DNA of 10,354 bases, taken from positions 1 through 10,354 of the forward strand of contig PMKA01000342.1 of NCBI GenBank assembly GCA_003157575.1, given 5' to 3'. A program made the position numbers and the translations under genes. The notes beneath the pieces were generated by a model, which was given only the letters and a program-made list of their open reading frames with translations, had not been told where the DNA came from and did not search any database. Source of the DNA: Opitutia bacterium. GTDB taxonomy: Bacteria > Verrucomicrobiota > Verrucomicrobiia > Opitutales > Opitutaceae. Within the stretch, counting starts at the first letter, position 1. Every line of letters starts with the position of its first letter. Shown piece after piece: positions 1 through 6,740 of the stretch.

Positions 1-1
1 G

Positions 2-196
2 GGCGGCGAGATCCACTGCGGGCGGTGCGGCACCTGCGTGGAACGTCGCGAGGCGTTCCTGGTCGCGGGTCTGCCCGACCCCACCATTTACGCGTCGACA
101 GATGCGCTGCCGCCGAAACCAGAAAAGCCAAACTCCAAATCCCAAACTGCAAATCCCAAAGAAACCTTGAAGGGGCACCCGCCGAAACTGCAATGA
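2..196 (+). CDS. queC: 7-cyano-7-deazaguanine synthase QueC, C-terminal fragment (5' end outside window)
   Basis: QueC converts 7-carboxy-7-deazaguanine to preQ0 with ATP and ammonia, in the cytoplasm, on the pathway to queuosine and related 7-deazaguanines. Only the last 64 residues are present. HCGRCGTC followed by VERREAF and AGLPDPTIY matches the conserved zinc-binding C-terminus of QueC; three of the expected four zinc cysteines (fragment residues 6, 9, 12) are visible and the fourth should lie just upstream. The family normally ends soon after the AG-DPT-Y motif. Here about 34 further residues follow (Pro, Lys, Ser and Asn rich), encoded partly by a 14-bp tandem repeat, so the tail is probably a non-conserved extension created by loss of the ancestral stop. 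queE follows 187 bp downstream on the same strand and makes the QueC substrate, which supports the call. Confidence 0.9.
   Translation, partial: GGEIHCGRCGTCVERREAFLVAGLPDPTIYASTDALPPKPEKPNSKSQTANPKETLKGHPPKLQ
128..161 (+). repeat. 14-bp tandem repeat within the queC 3' end
   Basis: Two 14-bp units (128-141 and 142-155) read CCAAACTCCAAATC and CCAAACTGCAAATC, differing at one base, and a partial third unit (CCAAAG) follows. The AT-rich, C/A-biased composition contrasts with the GC-rich surroundings. The repeat is translated as part of the QueC tail. From memory, similar AAATCCCAAACT-type arrays occur between genes in several verrucomicrobial and planctomycetal genomes; I could not check this. 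Confidence 0.75.
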
Positions 197-273
197 ACAG
201 GCAATCTCATCGAGACGCGAATCACTTGTCGCGCCTCCAAAAGAAGATGATGGGACCAATCATCGGATCGACC

Positions 274-290
274 CGTCCGCGCAGCGGACG
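274..290. repeat. Perfect 7-bp-stem inverted repeat in the queC-queE spacer
   Basis: CGTCCGC (274-280) and GCGGACG (284-290) pair around the loop GCA. A second hairpin, CGAGGC (365-370) with GCCTCG (374-379), lies directly before the queE start. The 187-bp spacer shows no convincing gene and no U-tract after either hairpin. It may be repeat-derived intergenic DNA, and the second hairpin could influence queE translation. Confidence 0.5.
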
Positions 291-383
291 TTACAGCGAG
301 GCGCCCTACACAACCGGGCGTTCGTCGACCGCAAATTCCGTTTGTCCTGGTACGCTGGACGGCCCGAGGCGGCGCCTCGCTGG

Positions 384-1076
384 ATGCTGATCTCGGAGAT
401 ATTCTATTCAATCCAGGGCGAGGGCGAACTTACGGGAGTGCCGTCGGTCTTCGTCCGGACCTCGGGATGCAATCTGCGCTGCACCTGGTGCGACACACCG
501 TACGCCTCCTGGCGGCCGGAAGGCCGGCCGATGACGATCGAAGGGATTGTCGGCGAGGTCACGAGGCATCCGGCGCAGCACGTTGTCCTGACCGGGGGCG
601 AGCCGATGGTGGCGCCGGGAATCGCCGATCTTGCAGCCGAGCTGGGGCGGCTCGGCCGGCACGTGACGATCGAGACGGCCGCCACGGTTGCTCCGGGCGG
701 GATTGCCTGCGACCTCGCCTCGCTGTCGCCCAAGCTGCTCAATTCGGCGCCTGATCCGCTGCAGCATTCGGCGTGGCGGCGGAAACATGAGTCGCTTCGC
801 TGGCAGCCGGAGGTTGTGCGCGCCTGGATGGACGCCGGGGCCTGGCAGCTGAAGTTCGTCGTCGCGCGGCCGGAGGATGTCGAGGAGATCGAGGGAATGC
901 TGGCCCAGCTTCGGTGCGATGTTCCGCGGCACAAGGTGCTGTTGATGCCTGAAGGCACAACGATCGAGGCGCTGCGCTCGCGTGCGCCGTGGCTGGGCGA
1001 ACTGTGCAAACAGCGGGGCTTCCGTTACGCCCACCGACTGCAAATCGAGCTTTATGGAAACATCCGGGGCACCTGA
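384..1076 (+). CDS. queE: 7-carboxy-7-deazaguanine synthase (radical SAM) QueE
   Basis: QueE is a radical-SAM enzyme that contracts 6-carboxy-5,6,7,8-tetrahydropterin to 7-carboxy-7-deazaguanine, the step before QueC. The 230-aa product has the family opening LISEIFYSIQGEG (residues 2-14), the cluster-binding motif CNLRCTWC (Cys29, Cys33, Cys36), the SAM-contacting TGGEP (70-74), a LSPKLLNSA segment (113-122), LKFVV (156-160) and the typical ending RLQIELYGNIRGT. Length fits the family. I chose ATG 384 because conserved sequence begins at residue 2. The frame stays open upstream with a TTG at 342, but the extra residues look like translated spacer. No clear SD is present, and a small hairpin (365-379) sits just before the start. 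The 3' end overlaps exoD by 23 bp, suggesting translational coupling. Confidence 0.93.
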   Translation: MLISEIFYSIQGEGELTGVPSVFVRTSGCNLRCTWCDTPYASWRPEGRPMTIEGIVGEVTRHPAQHVVLTGGEPMVAPGIADLAAELGRLGRHVTIETAATVAPGGIACDLASLSPKLLNSAPDPLQHSAWRRKHESLRWQPEVVRAWMDAGAWQLKFVVARPEDVEEIEGMLAQLRCDVPRHKVLLMPEGTTIEALRSRAPWLGELCKQRGFRYAHRLQIELYGNIRGT

Positions 1077-1716
1077 GCCGGCTCCGCGAAGGGCGCTGGG
1101 AAGGCAGCCCCGGCTGTCCGATGAACTGGCGGGTCTGCAGGAACGGTTCTCGGAGAAGGCGGTGACACTCGGCGAAGTCGTGGAGGTCCTGCGCGGCCGG
1201 GCTTACTTGCTGCTCGTATTCCTGCTCGCGCTCCCGTTCTGCGTTCCGATCCCTGTGCCGGGATTGTCCACGCCGTTCGGACTTGTCATCGCGCTGATCG
1301 CGCTGCGCCAGGCGCTCGGGCTGCGTCCCTGGCTGCCGGAATGGATGCTTCGAAAACGACTGCCCCCGGGTTTTTTCCGCAGGGTCCTTGTCGTGGCGGC
1401 CCGGGTGATCAGGTTTCTCGAGACCTTCCTCCGGCCGCGCGCCAGGGGATTGGTCGACGCGCCGGTTCTCCGCAACCTCCACGCGGTGATGATCCTGTTG
1501 GCGGCGGGCGTCCTGACGCTTCCCCTTCCGATCCCGTTTTCAAACACCGTGCCGGCCTGGGTGATCCTGTTGATCACGGCCGGATTGCTGGAAAAAGACG
1601 GCGTTGCCATCGCGGCCGGGTATGCAGCAGCGGCAGCCGGAATGGCGGTTGCAGTCATGCTTGGCGGAGCGGCCCATCACCTGCTCGACATGGCGTCGGG
1701 CTGGTTCGGACGATGA
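1054..1716 (+). CDS. ExoD-family integral membrane protein (exopolysaccharide synthesis ExoD)
   Basis: This 220-aa protein matches the ExoD family, named for a Sinorhizobium meliloti gene needed for exopolysaccharide production and alkaline tolerance; the biochemical role of the family is not settled. The first 45 residues are soluble (LSDELAGLQERFSEKAVTLGEV). Hydrophobic segments lie at about 49-66, 70-88, 145-163, 167-180 and 183-204. Two proline motifs, VPIPVPG (64-70) and LPLPIPF (156-162), sit in the paired halves of the molecule and are typical of the family, as are LSTPFG and PWLP. ATG 1054 gives a normal length; the frame extends to an ATG at 982, but that would lie deep inside queE. 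The gene ends 1 bp before the convergent adenylate kinase gene. A link between ExoD and deazaguanine synthesis is not implied by the overlap alone. Confidence 0.85.
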   Translation: METSGAPEPAPRRALGRQPRLSDELAGLQERFSEKAVTLGEVVEVLRGRAYLLLVFLLALPFCVPIPVPGLSTPFGLVIALIALRQALGLRPWLPEWMLRKRLPPGFFRRVLVVAARVIRFLETFLRPRARGLVDAPVLRNLHAVMILLAAGVLTLPLPIPFSNTVPAWVILLITAGLLEKDGVAIAAGYAAAAAGMAVAVMLGGAAHHLLDMASGWFGR

Positions 1717-1717
1717 T

Positions 1718-2467
1718 TCAGGCCAGCTTCTGAATCGCAGAACGCGTCTGTGCGAAGACCGCATCCGGGTCCCCAGACGCTTCAATCTCCCGGAGCAGGC
1801 CCTTCTTCCGGTAGTACTCCAGGACCGGATTGCAGGTTGCGGCGTAGGCTTGCAGGCGGGTGCGGATCGCCTCGGGCTTGTCGTCATCGCGCTGGATGAG
1901 CTCGCCGCCGCAGGCGTCGCAGCGACCGGGCACTCGCGACGGTTTGTTTGCGACATGGTAGCCCGTGCGGCACTGCTTGCAGACCCGCCGGCCGGAAAGC
2001 CGTTCGATGATCAGGGCTTCCGGGGCGAAGAAGTTGACGGCGGCGTCGAGTTTGGATCCGACGCCACGGAGAATATCATCGAGCGCATGGGCCTGGTCGA
2101 TGGTGCGGGGAAACCCGTCGAGCAGAAAACCGTACTGGCACGCGAGGCACGAGGCGCGTTCGCGCACGAGTTCGACCACCGTGTTGTCGGACACCAGCTC
2201 GCCGCGTTTCATCGCGGCCAGGGCGATGGCCATGGCCGGCGAGGGCGCCTTGCCGTTCAGGTTGCGGGCGGCGTGGCGGAAGACGTCGCCGGTCGAAAGA
2301 TGGCAGGCGCCGAATTCGGCCACGATCTTCTCAGCCTGTGTCCCCTTGCCCACTCCCGGCGGTCCGAGCAGCACAAGATGCCAGGCGCGCGGGGGCACCG
2401 GGTTGGTTTTTTCGCAAGTTGCGCCGGGACCCTCAAGCCAAGCAAGACGTTTTCCAAGGGAATACAT
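1718..2467 (-). CDS. adk: Adenylate kinase-like nucleoside monophosphate kinase with four-cysteine LID
   Basis: Adenylate kinase transfers phosphate between ATP and AMP in the cytoplasm. The 249-aa product shows the P-loop GPPGVGKGT (35-43), STGD (58-61), the NMP-binding DGFPRT (117-122), a LID with two CxxC pairs (Cys163/166 and Cys183/186, probably zinc-binding) and RDDDKPEAIRTRL (193-205). It differs from standard long-type Adk in two ways. About 28 residues precede the first beta strand, and the segment after STGD carries a few extra residues (NLNGKAPSPAMAIAL). The N-terminus is uncertain: ATG 2467 has no SD, and a GTG at 2398 (residue 24) would give a conventional length. It is last in the minus-strand run, 93 bp after the phosphorylase. 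It could be a second, divergent Adk paralogue; whether a canonical adk exists elsewhere cannot be seen here. Confidence 0.88.
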   Translation of the reverse strand: MYSLGKRLAWLEGPGATCEKTNPVPPRAWHLVLLGPPGVGKGTQAEKIVAEFGACHLSTGDVFRHAARNLNGKAPSPAMAIALAAMKRGELVSDNTVVELVRERASCLACQYGFLLDGFPRTIDQAHALDDILRGVGSKLDAAVNFFAPEALIIERLSGRRVCKQCRTGYHVANKPSRVPGRCDACGGELIQRDDDKPEAIRTRLQAYAATCNPVLEYYRKKGLLREIEASGDPDAVFAQTRSAIQKLA

Positions 2468-2526
2468 GATCGGGGCACGTTAACGGCTTTCCCGGCGCGG
2501 GCGAGCGTTATGAAGTTCCCGCCGTC

Positions 2527-2561
2527 GGAGGAGGAATCCTATCAGAACGGCAGGCTCCTCC
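2527..2561 (-). promoter_or_regulatory. Inverted repeat between phosphorylase and adenylate kinase genes
   Basis: GGAGGAG (2527-2533) and CTCCTCC (2555-2561) form a 7-bp inverted repeat with a 21-nt loop. On the minus strand the purine arm overlaps the stop codon of the phosphorylase gene and looks like an SD with no start codon at suitable distance. There is no U-tract, so it is a poor terminator; a processing or pausing element is possible. It is short enough that chance is a real alternative. Confidence 0.3.
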
Positions 2562-3877
2562 TATTCGATCAACTCATCGATCAGGACCGGCGGCTCCACG
2601 GGATCCCGGCCGACGGCAAAGGCGGGTTCGAGAAGCTTCAAAGCGGCTGTGAGGAGCGTCCCGTCATTCGCATGGATGGTGCACAGGCGGCCGCCATGGG
2701 GGACGGTCTCGCCGATTTTCACGAGACCGGTTATGCCTACGGCGTGGTCGACTGCGGCGGAGACGTTCGCCCGGCCGGCGCCGAGCAGCAACGCGGCCCG
2801 GGCGACAGCCATTGGATCGACATCGGTGACGCAACCGGCGGCGGGCGAGGTCAACTCGCGGACCAGGGGCGCATGCGGCAGACGCGTGTAATCGTCGATC
2901 ACAGCCGGGTCGCCTCCCTGGGCGGCGATGAGCTCCCGGAATTTTGCCAGGGCGGAGCCGTCGGCGATGGCCTTCTCGAGCCGGGCGCGGGCCTCCGTGC
3001 AGCTTGAGGCCGCTTTGCCGAGCTGAAGCATCTGCACGCCGAGCGCAAAAGTGACCTCCATGACATCGGCCGGCCCCCGGCCCTTGAGCGCCTCGATCGA
3101 CTCGATCACTTCGACCGCGTCGCCGACGGTCCGGCCCAGGGGCTGGTCCATCGACGTGAGCAGCGCCCGCGTCGGTTTTTCCATCGCCCGGCCGATCGCG
3201 ACCATTGCGGCGGCGAGTTCCTTCGCGCGGGACTTCTCCTTCATGAATGCGCCGCGGCCGAAGGTGACGTCAAGAACGAGCGCATCGATGCCCTCGGCTA
3301 GTTTTTTGGACATGATGCTCGCGCAAATCAGAGGTATGGACTCGACCGTGGCGGTGACATCGCGCAACGCGTAGAGCCTGCGATCGGCGGGTGCGATCTC
3401 GGCGGTCTGGCCGATCATGGCCACGCCGATGCGCCGGATCTGGGCGGTGTAGGCGGCGAGCGGAAGGTCGACCCGGAAGCCGGGAATCGACTCGAGTTTG
3501 TCGAGGGTGCCTCCGGTGTGGCCCAGACCGCGTCCGCTGATCATCGGCACCGGCGTTCCGCAGGCGGCGACCAGCGGAGCCAGGATGAGCGAGACCTTGT
3601 CGCCCACCCCGCCGGTCGAATGCTTGTCGACCTTAATTCCAGGGACGCTGGAAAGGTCGGCGATGGCGCCGGAGCGCATCATGGCGTCGGTCAGGCAGGA
3701 GGTCTCGGCCGGCGTCATTCCGCGAAGGTAGACCGCCATGAGCAGTGCGGAGGCCTGGTAATCGGCCCACTCCCCGTTGGTGACGCCGCGGACGAAATCG
3801 GCGATTTCTTCCTGGGTGAGAACGAAGCCGTCGCGTTTTCGGGCGATGATGGCCTGGGGAAAAACGGGGGTTGCCAT
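2561..3877 (-). CDS. deoA: Thymidine phosphorylase / pyrimidine-nucleoside phosphorylase
   Basis: The enzyme cleaves thymidine, or more broadly pyrimidine nucleosides, with phosphate to give the base and (deoxy)ribose-1-phosphate. At 438 aa it matches DeoA/Pdp length. Visible motifs (numbered from this start) are RKRDG near residue 13, the phosphate loop KHSTGGVGDKVSL (85-97), the family signature SGRGLGHTGGTLDKLE (114-129), and LYALRDVTATVESIPLI then SIMSKK (about 168-192), which carry the substrate-binding Arg, Ser and Lys of the E. coli enzyme. ATG 3877 fits the spacing to RKRDG in DeoA; an in-frame ATG at 3889 would add four residues. Neither has an SD. The gap to the upstream EamA transporter is 24 bp. 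Pyrimidine specificity (deoA versus pdp) cannot be decided from motifs alone, so the symbol is tentative. With the kinase downstream it suggests nucleotide salvage. Confidence 0.9.
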   Translation of the reverse strand: MATPVFPQAIIARKRDGFVLTQEEIADFVRGVTNGEWADYQASALLMAVYLRGMTPAETSCLTDAMMRSGAIADLSSVPGIKVDKHSTGGVGDKVSLILAPLVAACGTPVPMISGRGLGHTGGTLDKLESIPGFRVDLPLAAYTAQIRRIGVAMIGQTAEIAPADRRLYALRDVTATVESIPLICASIMSKKLAEGIDALVLDVTFGRGAFMKEKSRAKELAAAMVAIGRAMEKPTRALLTSMDQPLGRTVGDAVEVIESIEALKGRGPADVMEVTFALGVQMLQLGKAASSCTEARARLEKAIADGSALAKFRELIAAQGGDPAVIDDYTRLPHAPLVRELTSPAAGCVTDVDPMAVARAALLLGAGRANVSAAVDHAVGITGLVKIGETVPHGGRLCTIHANDGTLLTAALKLLEPAFAVGRDPVEPPVLIDELIE

Positions 3878-3901
3878 GTCCGGAAGCATGACAGGGGCGT
3901 A

Positions 3902-4891
3902 TCAGACGGCAAGGGGCGCGATTGGGCGCCGGCGGCCGGCCAGCTGGACAAGCAGGTTCGCGGCGGTGATGAGGCCGCCGCCGACCAGGAGATTCATTGT
4001 CAGGGTTTCGTTGGGATAGGCGAACCCGGCCCAGCGCGCGAAGAGGCCGGGCAGGAACAGGGCCAGGCAGGACGCGAACACCGGTTCGAGGCAGTAAACG
4101 AGCCCGGCCTCCGTCGCCGTGATCTTCGGCTGCCAGGTGTTCATGATGGTGAACGCAGCGACGGTGCAGAAGAGGGTGAGAGCCGCGGTGAAGCCGAGCC
4201 AGGGCAATGAGGAAAACAACACGGGAATTTCGCCCGGGTGCGGCGTTGTGACGGCGACCATGACGAGTGACACGGCGGCCTCGACGACAAACAGCACGAA
4301 CGTCACCGGGATCGGCCGGTTGGCGGCGAAGTCTGCGCGGTCGAGAAGCAGGATCTGCCCCATGAAGAACAGGGAGCTGGCCATGGTTTCGATTTCCCCG
4401 CGGCCGAGATGCTGGTCGCGCCAGTCAAGCCGTGCCAGCACCGCCACGCCGGCGAGCACAAGCGTGCAACTGATCCACACGGTCGCCGACGGCAGGCGGC
4501 GCCTGCGCAGGGCCAGCCAGAGGGGGATCAGGATGGCGTAGATCTGGGTGAGGAAGGCGGACGTCGATGCCGACGTGTATTGCAGGCCGTCGTTTTGAAG
4601 GAACATCCCGAGCACCGCGAACGACGCCAGGCCCGCGCCCTGGCGGAGTTCAAGCCGGCTTATGCCGCGGAGCGCGTCCCGTCGGAACAAAGCCAGAATC
4701 GCCGCGGCCAGCACGAAGCGCGGGGCGATCATGCAGGCGGTGACAGACCAGCTGCCGCTCCCGGGCAGGAGGCGACCGTGTTCGAGTGCGATCGCCTTGA
4801 TGAGCGGGAAGCTCAGCCCCCAAAACACGTTTGCGAGCACCAGCATGAGGAGTGCCCGGACGTGGCGGGAGGATGCGGAAGGCGGCGGCAT
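3902..4891 (-). CDS. EamA/DMT-superfamily transporter (RhaT/YdcZ-like permease)
   Basis: This 329-aa inner-membrane protein has the ten-helix, two-repeat layout of the drug/metabolite transporter superfamily. N-half landmarks are ALLMLVLANVFWGLSFPLIK (13-32) and QYTSASTSAFLTQIYAILIP (104-123); the C-half equivalent is TEAGLVYCLEPVFASCLALF (260-279). A basic linker, LRRRRLP (128-134), lies between helices, and hydrophobic segments continue at about 139-153, 169-184, 196-215, 231-249 and 297-317. The frame extends upstream to 5041, but that part lies antisense-like inside the RHH gene region and is not hydrophobic. ATG 4891 starts just before the first helix. The start is preceded by CCTCCTCC, the opposite of an SD. 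The substrate is unknown; its position before a nucleoside phosphorylase makes a nucleoside or base a possible guess, no more. Confidence 0.88.
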   Translation of the reverse strand: MPPPSASSRHVRALLMLVLANVFWGLSFPLIKAIALEHGRLLPGSGSWSVTACMIAPRFVLAAAILALFRRDALRGISRLELRQGAGLASFAVLGMFLQNDGLQYTSASTSAFLTQIYAILIPLWLALRRRRLPSATVWISCTLVLAGVAVLARLDWRDQHLGRGEIETMASSLFFMGQILLLDRADFAANRPIPVTFVLFVVEAAVSLVMVAVTTPHPGEIPVLFSSLPWLGFTAALTLFCTVAAFTIMNTWQPKITATEAGLVYCLEPVFASCLALFLPGLFARWAGFAYPNETLTMNLLVGGGLITAANLLVQLAGRRRPIAPLAV

Positions 4892-4922
4892 GGAGGAGGG
4901 CCGTGGGCGAGCCAGTCCGAGC

Positions 4923-5120
4923 TCAGCCCTGTCCGGTTTTCGGCTTCCGTTCTCCGCCGTCCGTTGCCGGCAGGTGGCGGCGTTGCTGCACCGCCTGGCG
5001 GAGAAGGAATTCGATCTGGCCGTTGACGCTGCGCAATTCATCCGCGGCCAGGGACTCGAGTTCCGCCCACAGCTTGGGATCGATGCGCAGCAGGAACGCC
5101 TTGCGGTCTTCGGATGGCAT
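4923..5120 (-). CDS. Arc-like ribbon-helix-helix (RHH) small protein
   Basis: This is a 65-aa cytoplasmic protein. [12 protein letters not shown] (7-18) gives the beta strand typical of ribbon-helix-helix DNA-binding dimers. Helix one is [15 protein letters not shown] (15-29) and helix two is [18 protein letters not shown] (31-48). [14 protein letters not shown] resembles the RSVNSEIYQRVM helix of phage P22 Arc. The last 15 residues are polar and probably disordered. It starts 5 bp after the PH-domain gene stop and ends 31 bp before the EamA start, so it is probably co-transcribed with both. From memory, very similar small Arc-like proteins are encoded next to SPFH genes in unrelated bacteria, often annotated as Arc-family or HicB-like antitoxins. 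No toxin partner is apparent here, so autoregulation of the operon is a more natural hypothesis. Confidence 0.82.
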   Translation of the reverse strand: MPSEDRKAFLLRIDPKLWAELESLAADELRSVNGQIEFLLRQAVQQRRHLPATDGGERKPKTGQG

Positions 5121-5125
5121 CGGGA

Positions 5126-5662
5126 TCAGCGGGCCAGCCCGGTGCGTTTCCGCACGGTTTCAACAAAGGTGTAATCCTGTCCCGGCGAGATGACGAGGCA
5201 CCGGTCGGGCCAGCGCAGCACAACGGCGTGGTCCGCGTCCGTCAGAAACGCCCTGAACGGGCCCAGCCGCTTGTTGCGGAAGCGGCCGGAGTAGGCGCCC
5301 AGTCCGCCGTTGCCATACACCTTCCATGCACGGCGCATCGCTTCGCGGTCCTGCGCGACGCTTGTCAGGCCCGCAAGGGGAATCTTCACGGTGCGGAAGG
5401 GCAATTCGACCAGAAGCTCGTCCCCGGCCAGGCGATAACGCCGGATCCGGGCGGTCCACCAGGTGATGATCGCCGAGCACGGAATGACCCCGACGATGGC
5501 GAGCATCGGGCGCGGCACGTGAGGATCCCGCAGCATCATGAAGGCAACCGCCACGGCTCCGAACAGGACGAGCACTGCGGAGACAAGGGTGGCCAGGCGC
5601 ACGCGCGCGCCTGCTGGAGCGGCCGCGAACTCCGCATCGGGAACGTGGCGATCGAGGGACAT
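5126..5662 (-). CDS. Two-TM bacterial PH-domain protein (bPH_5-like)
   Basis: The 178-aa product has a short cytoplasmic N-terminus, two transmembrane helices (about 23-43 and 52-69), and a soluble C-terminal PH-like domain starting near [14 protein letters not shown] (75-88). Conserved marks of this bacterial PH family are [10 protein letters not shown], then [19 protein letters not shown] (116-134), [11 protein letters not shown] and [14 protein letters not shown]. The family resembles PH-domain membrane proteins whose ligands are mostly unknown. It starts 8 bp after the SPFH gene and precedes the RHH gene by 5 bp, so all three are probably translated from one mRNA. The spacing and shared membrane location suggest it works with the SPFH protein, perhaps as a scaffold or lipid-linked partner; that is inference. 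Confidence 0.8.
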   Translation of the reverse strand: MSLDRHVPDAEFAAAPAGARVRLATLVSAVLVLFGAVAVAFMMLRDPHVPRPMLAIVGVIPCSAIITWWTARIRRYRLAGDELLVELPFRTVKIPLAGLTSVAQDREAMRRAWKVYGNGGLGAYSGRFRNKRLGPFRAFLTDADHAVVLRWPDRCLVISPGQDYTFVETVRKRTGLAR

Positions 5663-5670
5663 GATTCCGG

Positions 5671-6588
5671 TCAGTTGTAAAGCGTCCCTGTGTTGACGAC
5701 CGGATGGACCTCGGCCTCGCCGCAGAGCACAACGAGAAGATTACTGACCATCGCAGCCTTTCGCTCCTCGTCGAGGTTGAGGACGTGCTTCTCGGCGAGC
5801 TCCTTCAGGGCCATCTCGACCATGCTGACAGCGCCGTGCACTATCTTCTGCCGTGCGGCGATCACCGCCTCGGCCTGCTGGCGCCGGAGCATGGCGTGGG
5901 CGATCTCCGGGGCGTACGCGAGATGCGTCAGCCGGGCTTCCTCGACGTGCACGCCGGCCTTGGACAGCCGCTGGTGCAGTTCTTCGCGAAGGGCCGCGGA
6001 GACGTCTTCGCTGCCGCCGCGCAAGGTGATCTCGTTTGGCTCGCCTTCATCGTAGGCATAACCGCTGGCCAGATGGCGGACGGCGGACTCGCTCTGCACC
6101 GCCACGTAATTCTCATAGTTGTCCACGTCGAAGCATGCCTGAGCGGTGTCCTGGACCCTCCAGACGACCACGGCGGCGATTTCGATGGGATTGCCGCGTT
6201 TGTCGTTCACCTTGAGCTTGTCGCCGTTGAGATTTCGCGCCCGGAGCGAAATCCTTGATCTTTGGTTGAACGGATTCGTCCAGAAAAAACCGCTGTCGCG
6301 GACAGTGCCCTTGTAGGCGCCGAAGAGAATGAGCACGGCGGCCTCGTTCGGCTGGAGGGTGAAGAGGCCGCAGCTGCCGGTGATCGCGAGGATCAGCAGA
6401 AGGGCGGATGCACCGAGCAGCCAGCCTCCTTCCTGGTGGGAACCTGCGAGGGCCGCCAGGCCGGAAACGAAGGACCCGATTGCGGCCAGATAGAGCAGGA
6501 AGATGACAAACAGGCACATCCAGCCGCTGGCCGCGCGCACTGGAAGCTCATGATTGCGGGTGTCCGCTGCAAGTTCTGATGGGTTCAT
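5671..6588 (-). CDS. SPFH/band-7 (prohibitin/stomatin-type) membrane protein
   Basis: This 305-aa protein has two N-terminal transmembrane segments (about 23-47 and 56-76) and an SPFH domain from about residue 78. [19 protein letters not shown] (78-96) and SGFFWTNPF (99-107) are classic SPFH openings; [28 protein letters not shown] (118-145) and [15 protein letters not shown] (161-175) are the core. From about 198 to 265 it is helical, with [22 protein letters not shown] typical of the oligomerisation helix. The C-terminus (266-305) is short, without the long coiled coil of flotillins. SPFH proteins form large rings that organise membrane domains and often control proteases. The product heads a minus-strand run of six genes behind an AT-rich palindrome. 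ATG 6588 has no SD. Confidence 0.92.
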   Translation of the reverse strand: MNPSELAADTRNHELPVRAASGWMCLFVIFLLYLAAIGSFVSGLAALAGSHQEGGWLLGASALLLILAITGSCGLFTLQPNEAAVLILFGAYKGTVRDSGFFWTNPFNQRSRISLRARNLNGDKLKVNDKRGNPIEIAAVVVWRVQDTAQACFDVDNYENYVAVQSESAVRHLASGYAYDEGEPNEITLRGGSEDVSAALREELHQRLSKAGVHVEEARLTHLAYAPEIAHAMLRRQQAEAVIAARQKIVHGAVSMVEMALKELAEKHVLNLDEERKAAMVSNLLVVLCGEAEVHPVVNTGTLYN

Positions 6589-6612
6589 GGGAGTGGGGAG
6601 GCAGATTTGAAA

Positions 6613-6652
6613 AGATATTATAGTGATATCATCATAATATCTCTCCTGTCAA
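6613..6652 (-). promoter_or_regulatory. AT-rich 30-bp palindromic operator with promoter-like hexamers upstream of the SPFH operon
   Basis: AGATATTAT (6613-6621) and ATAATATCT (6634-6642) are perfect 9-bp inverted arms. The centre, TGATATCA (6624-6631), is itself a perfect palindrome on the same axis, so 26 of 30 positions are symmetric. On the minus strand a consensus TTGACA lies at 6652-6647 and a consensus TATAAT at 6622-6617, but they are 24 bp apart, too far for one standard sigma-70 promoter. A weaker -10 inside the palindrome (around GATATC) would sit at normal distance from TTGACA. The SPFH start is 24 bp downstream of the palindrome. A bound dimer or tetramer here should block transcription. 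The co-encoded RHH protein is an obvious candidate ligand, by inference. Confidence 0.7.
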
Positions 6653-6686
6653 GTGCGTTTTTCTTTTCCCCCCCTCATGAGGACAA

Positions 6687-6721
6687 AACAAAAACGCCGC
6701 CCTGGAAATCCGGGGCGGCGT
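6687..6721 (-). terminator. Intrinsic terminator of the SWIB-domain gene
   Basis: On the minus strand a strong GC stem is followed by a T-rich tract. ACGCCGCCC (6694-6702) pairs with GGGCGGCGT (6713-6721), and the pairing continues inward through TGG and CCG around the tetraloop AAAT. The T-tract, TTTTTGTTTTG on the minus strand, lies at 6694-6684. The stem begins 19 bp after the SWIB stop codon. It also insulates the SPFH promoter downstream from SWIB transcription. Confidence 0.9.
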
Positions 6722-6740
6722 CACAACGGAAGAAGAGGGC

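Noticed and set aside
128..161. Possible CRISPR repeat
   Set aside because: Units are only 14 bp, directly adjacent with no spacers, and no cas genes are near.
342..383. Upstream TTG start for queE
   Set aside because: Would add 14 residues of unconserved spacer translation; conserved QueE sequence starts right after ATG 384.
739..1482. 247-codon minus-strand frame over queE and exoD
   Set aside because: Antisense to conserved genes, compositionally biased and without domain similarity.
1604..3007. Long + strand open frame of 467 codons opposite the kinase and phosphorylase genes
   Set aside because: It is antisense to two clear enzyme genes, spans both and their spacer, and its product has no recognisable domain; high GC makes such shadow frames common.
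4923..5120. RHH protein as antitoxin of a toxin-antitoxin pair
   Set aside because: Neighbours are a membrane PH-domain protein and a transporter; no small toxin-like gene lies on either side, so a classical TA pair is not supported.
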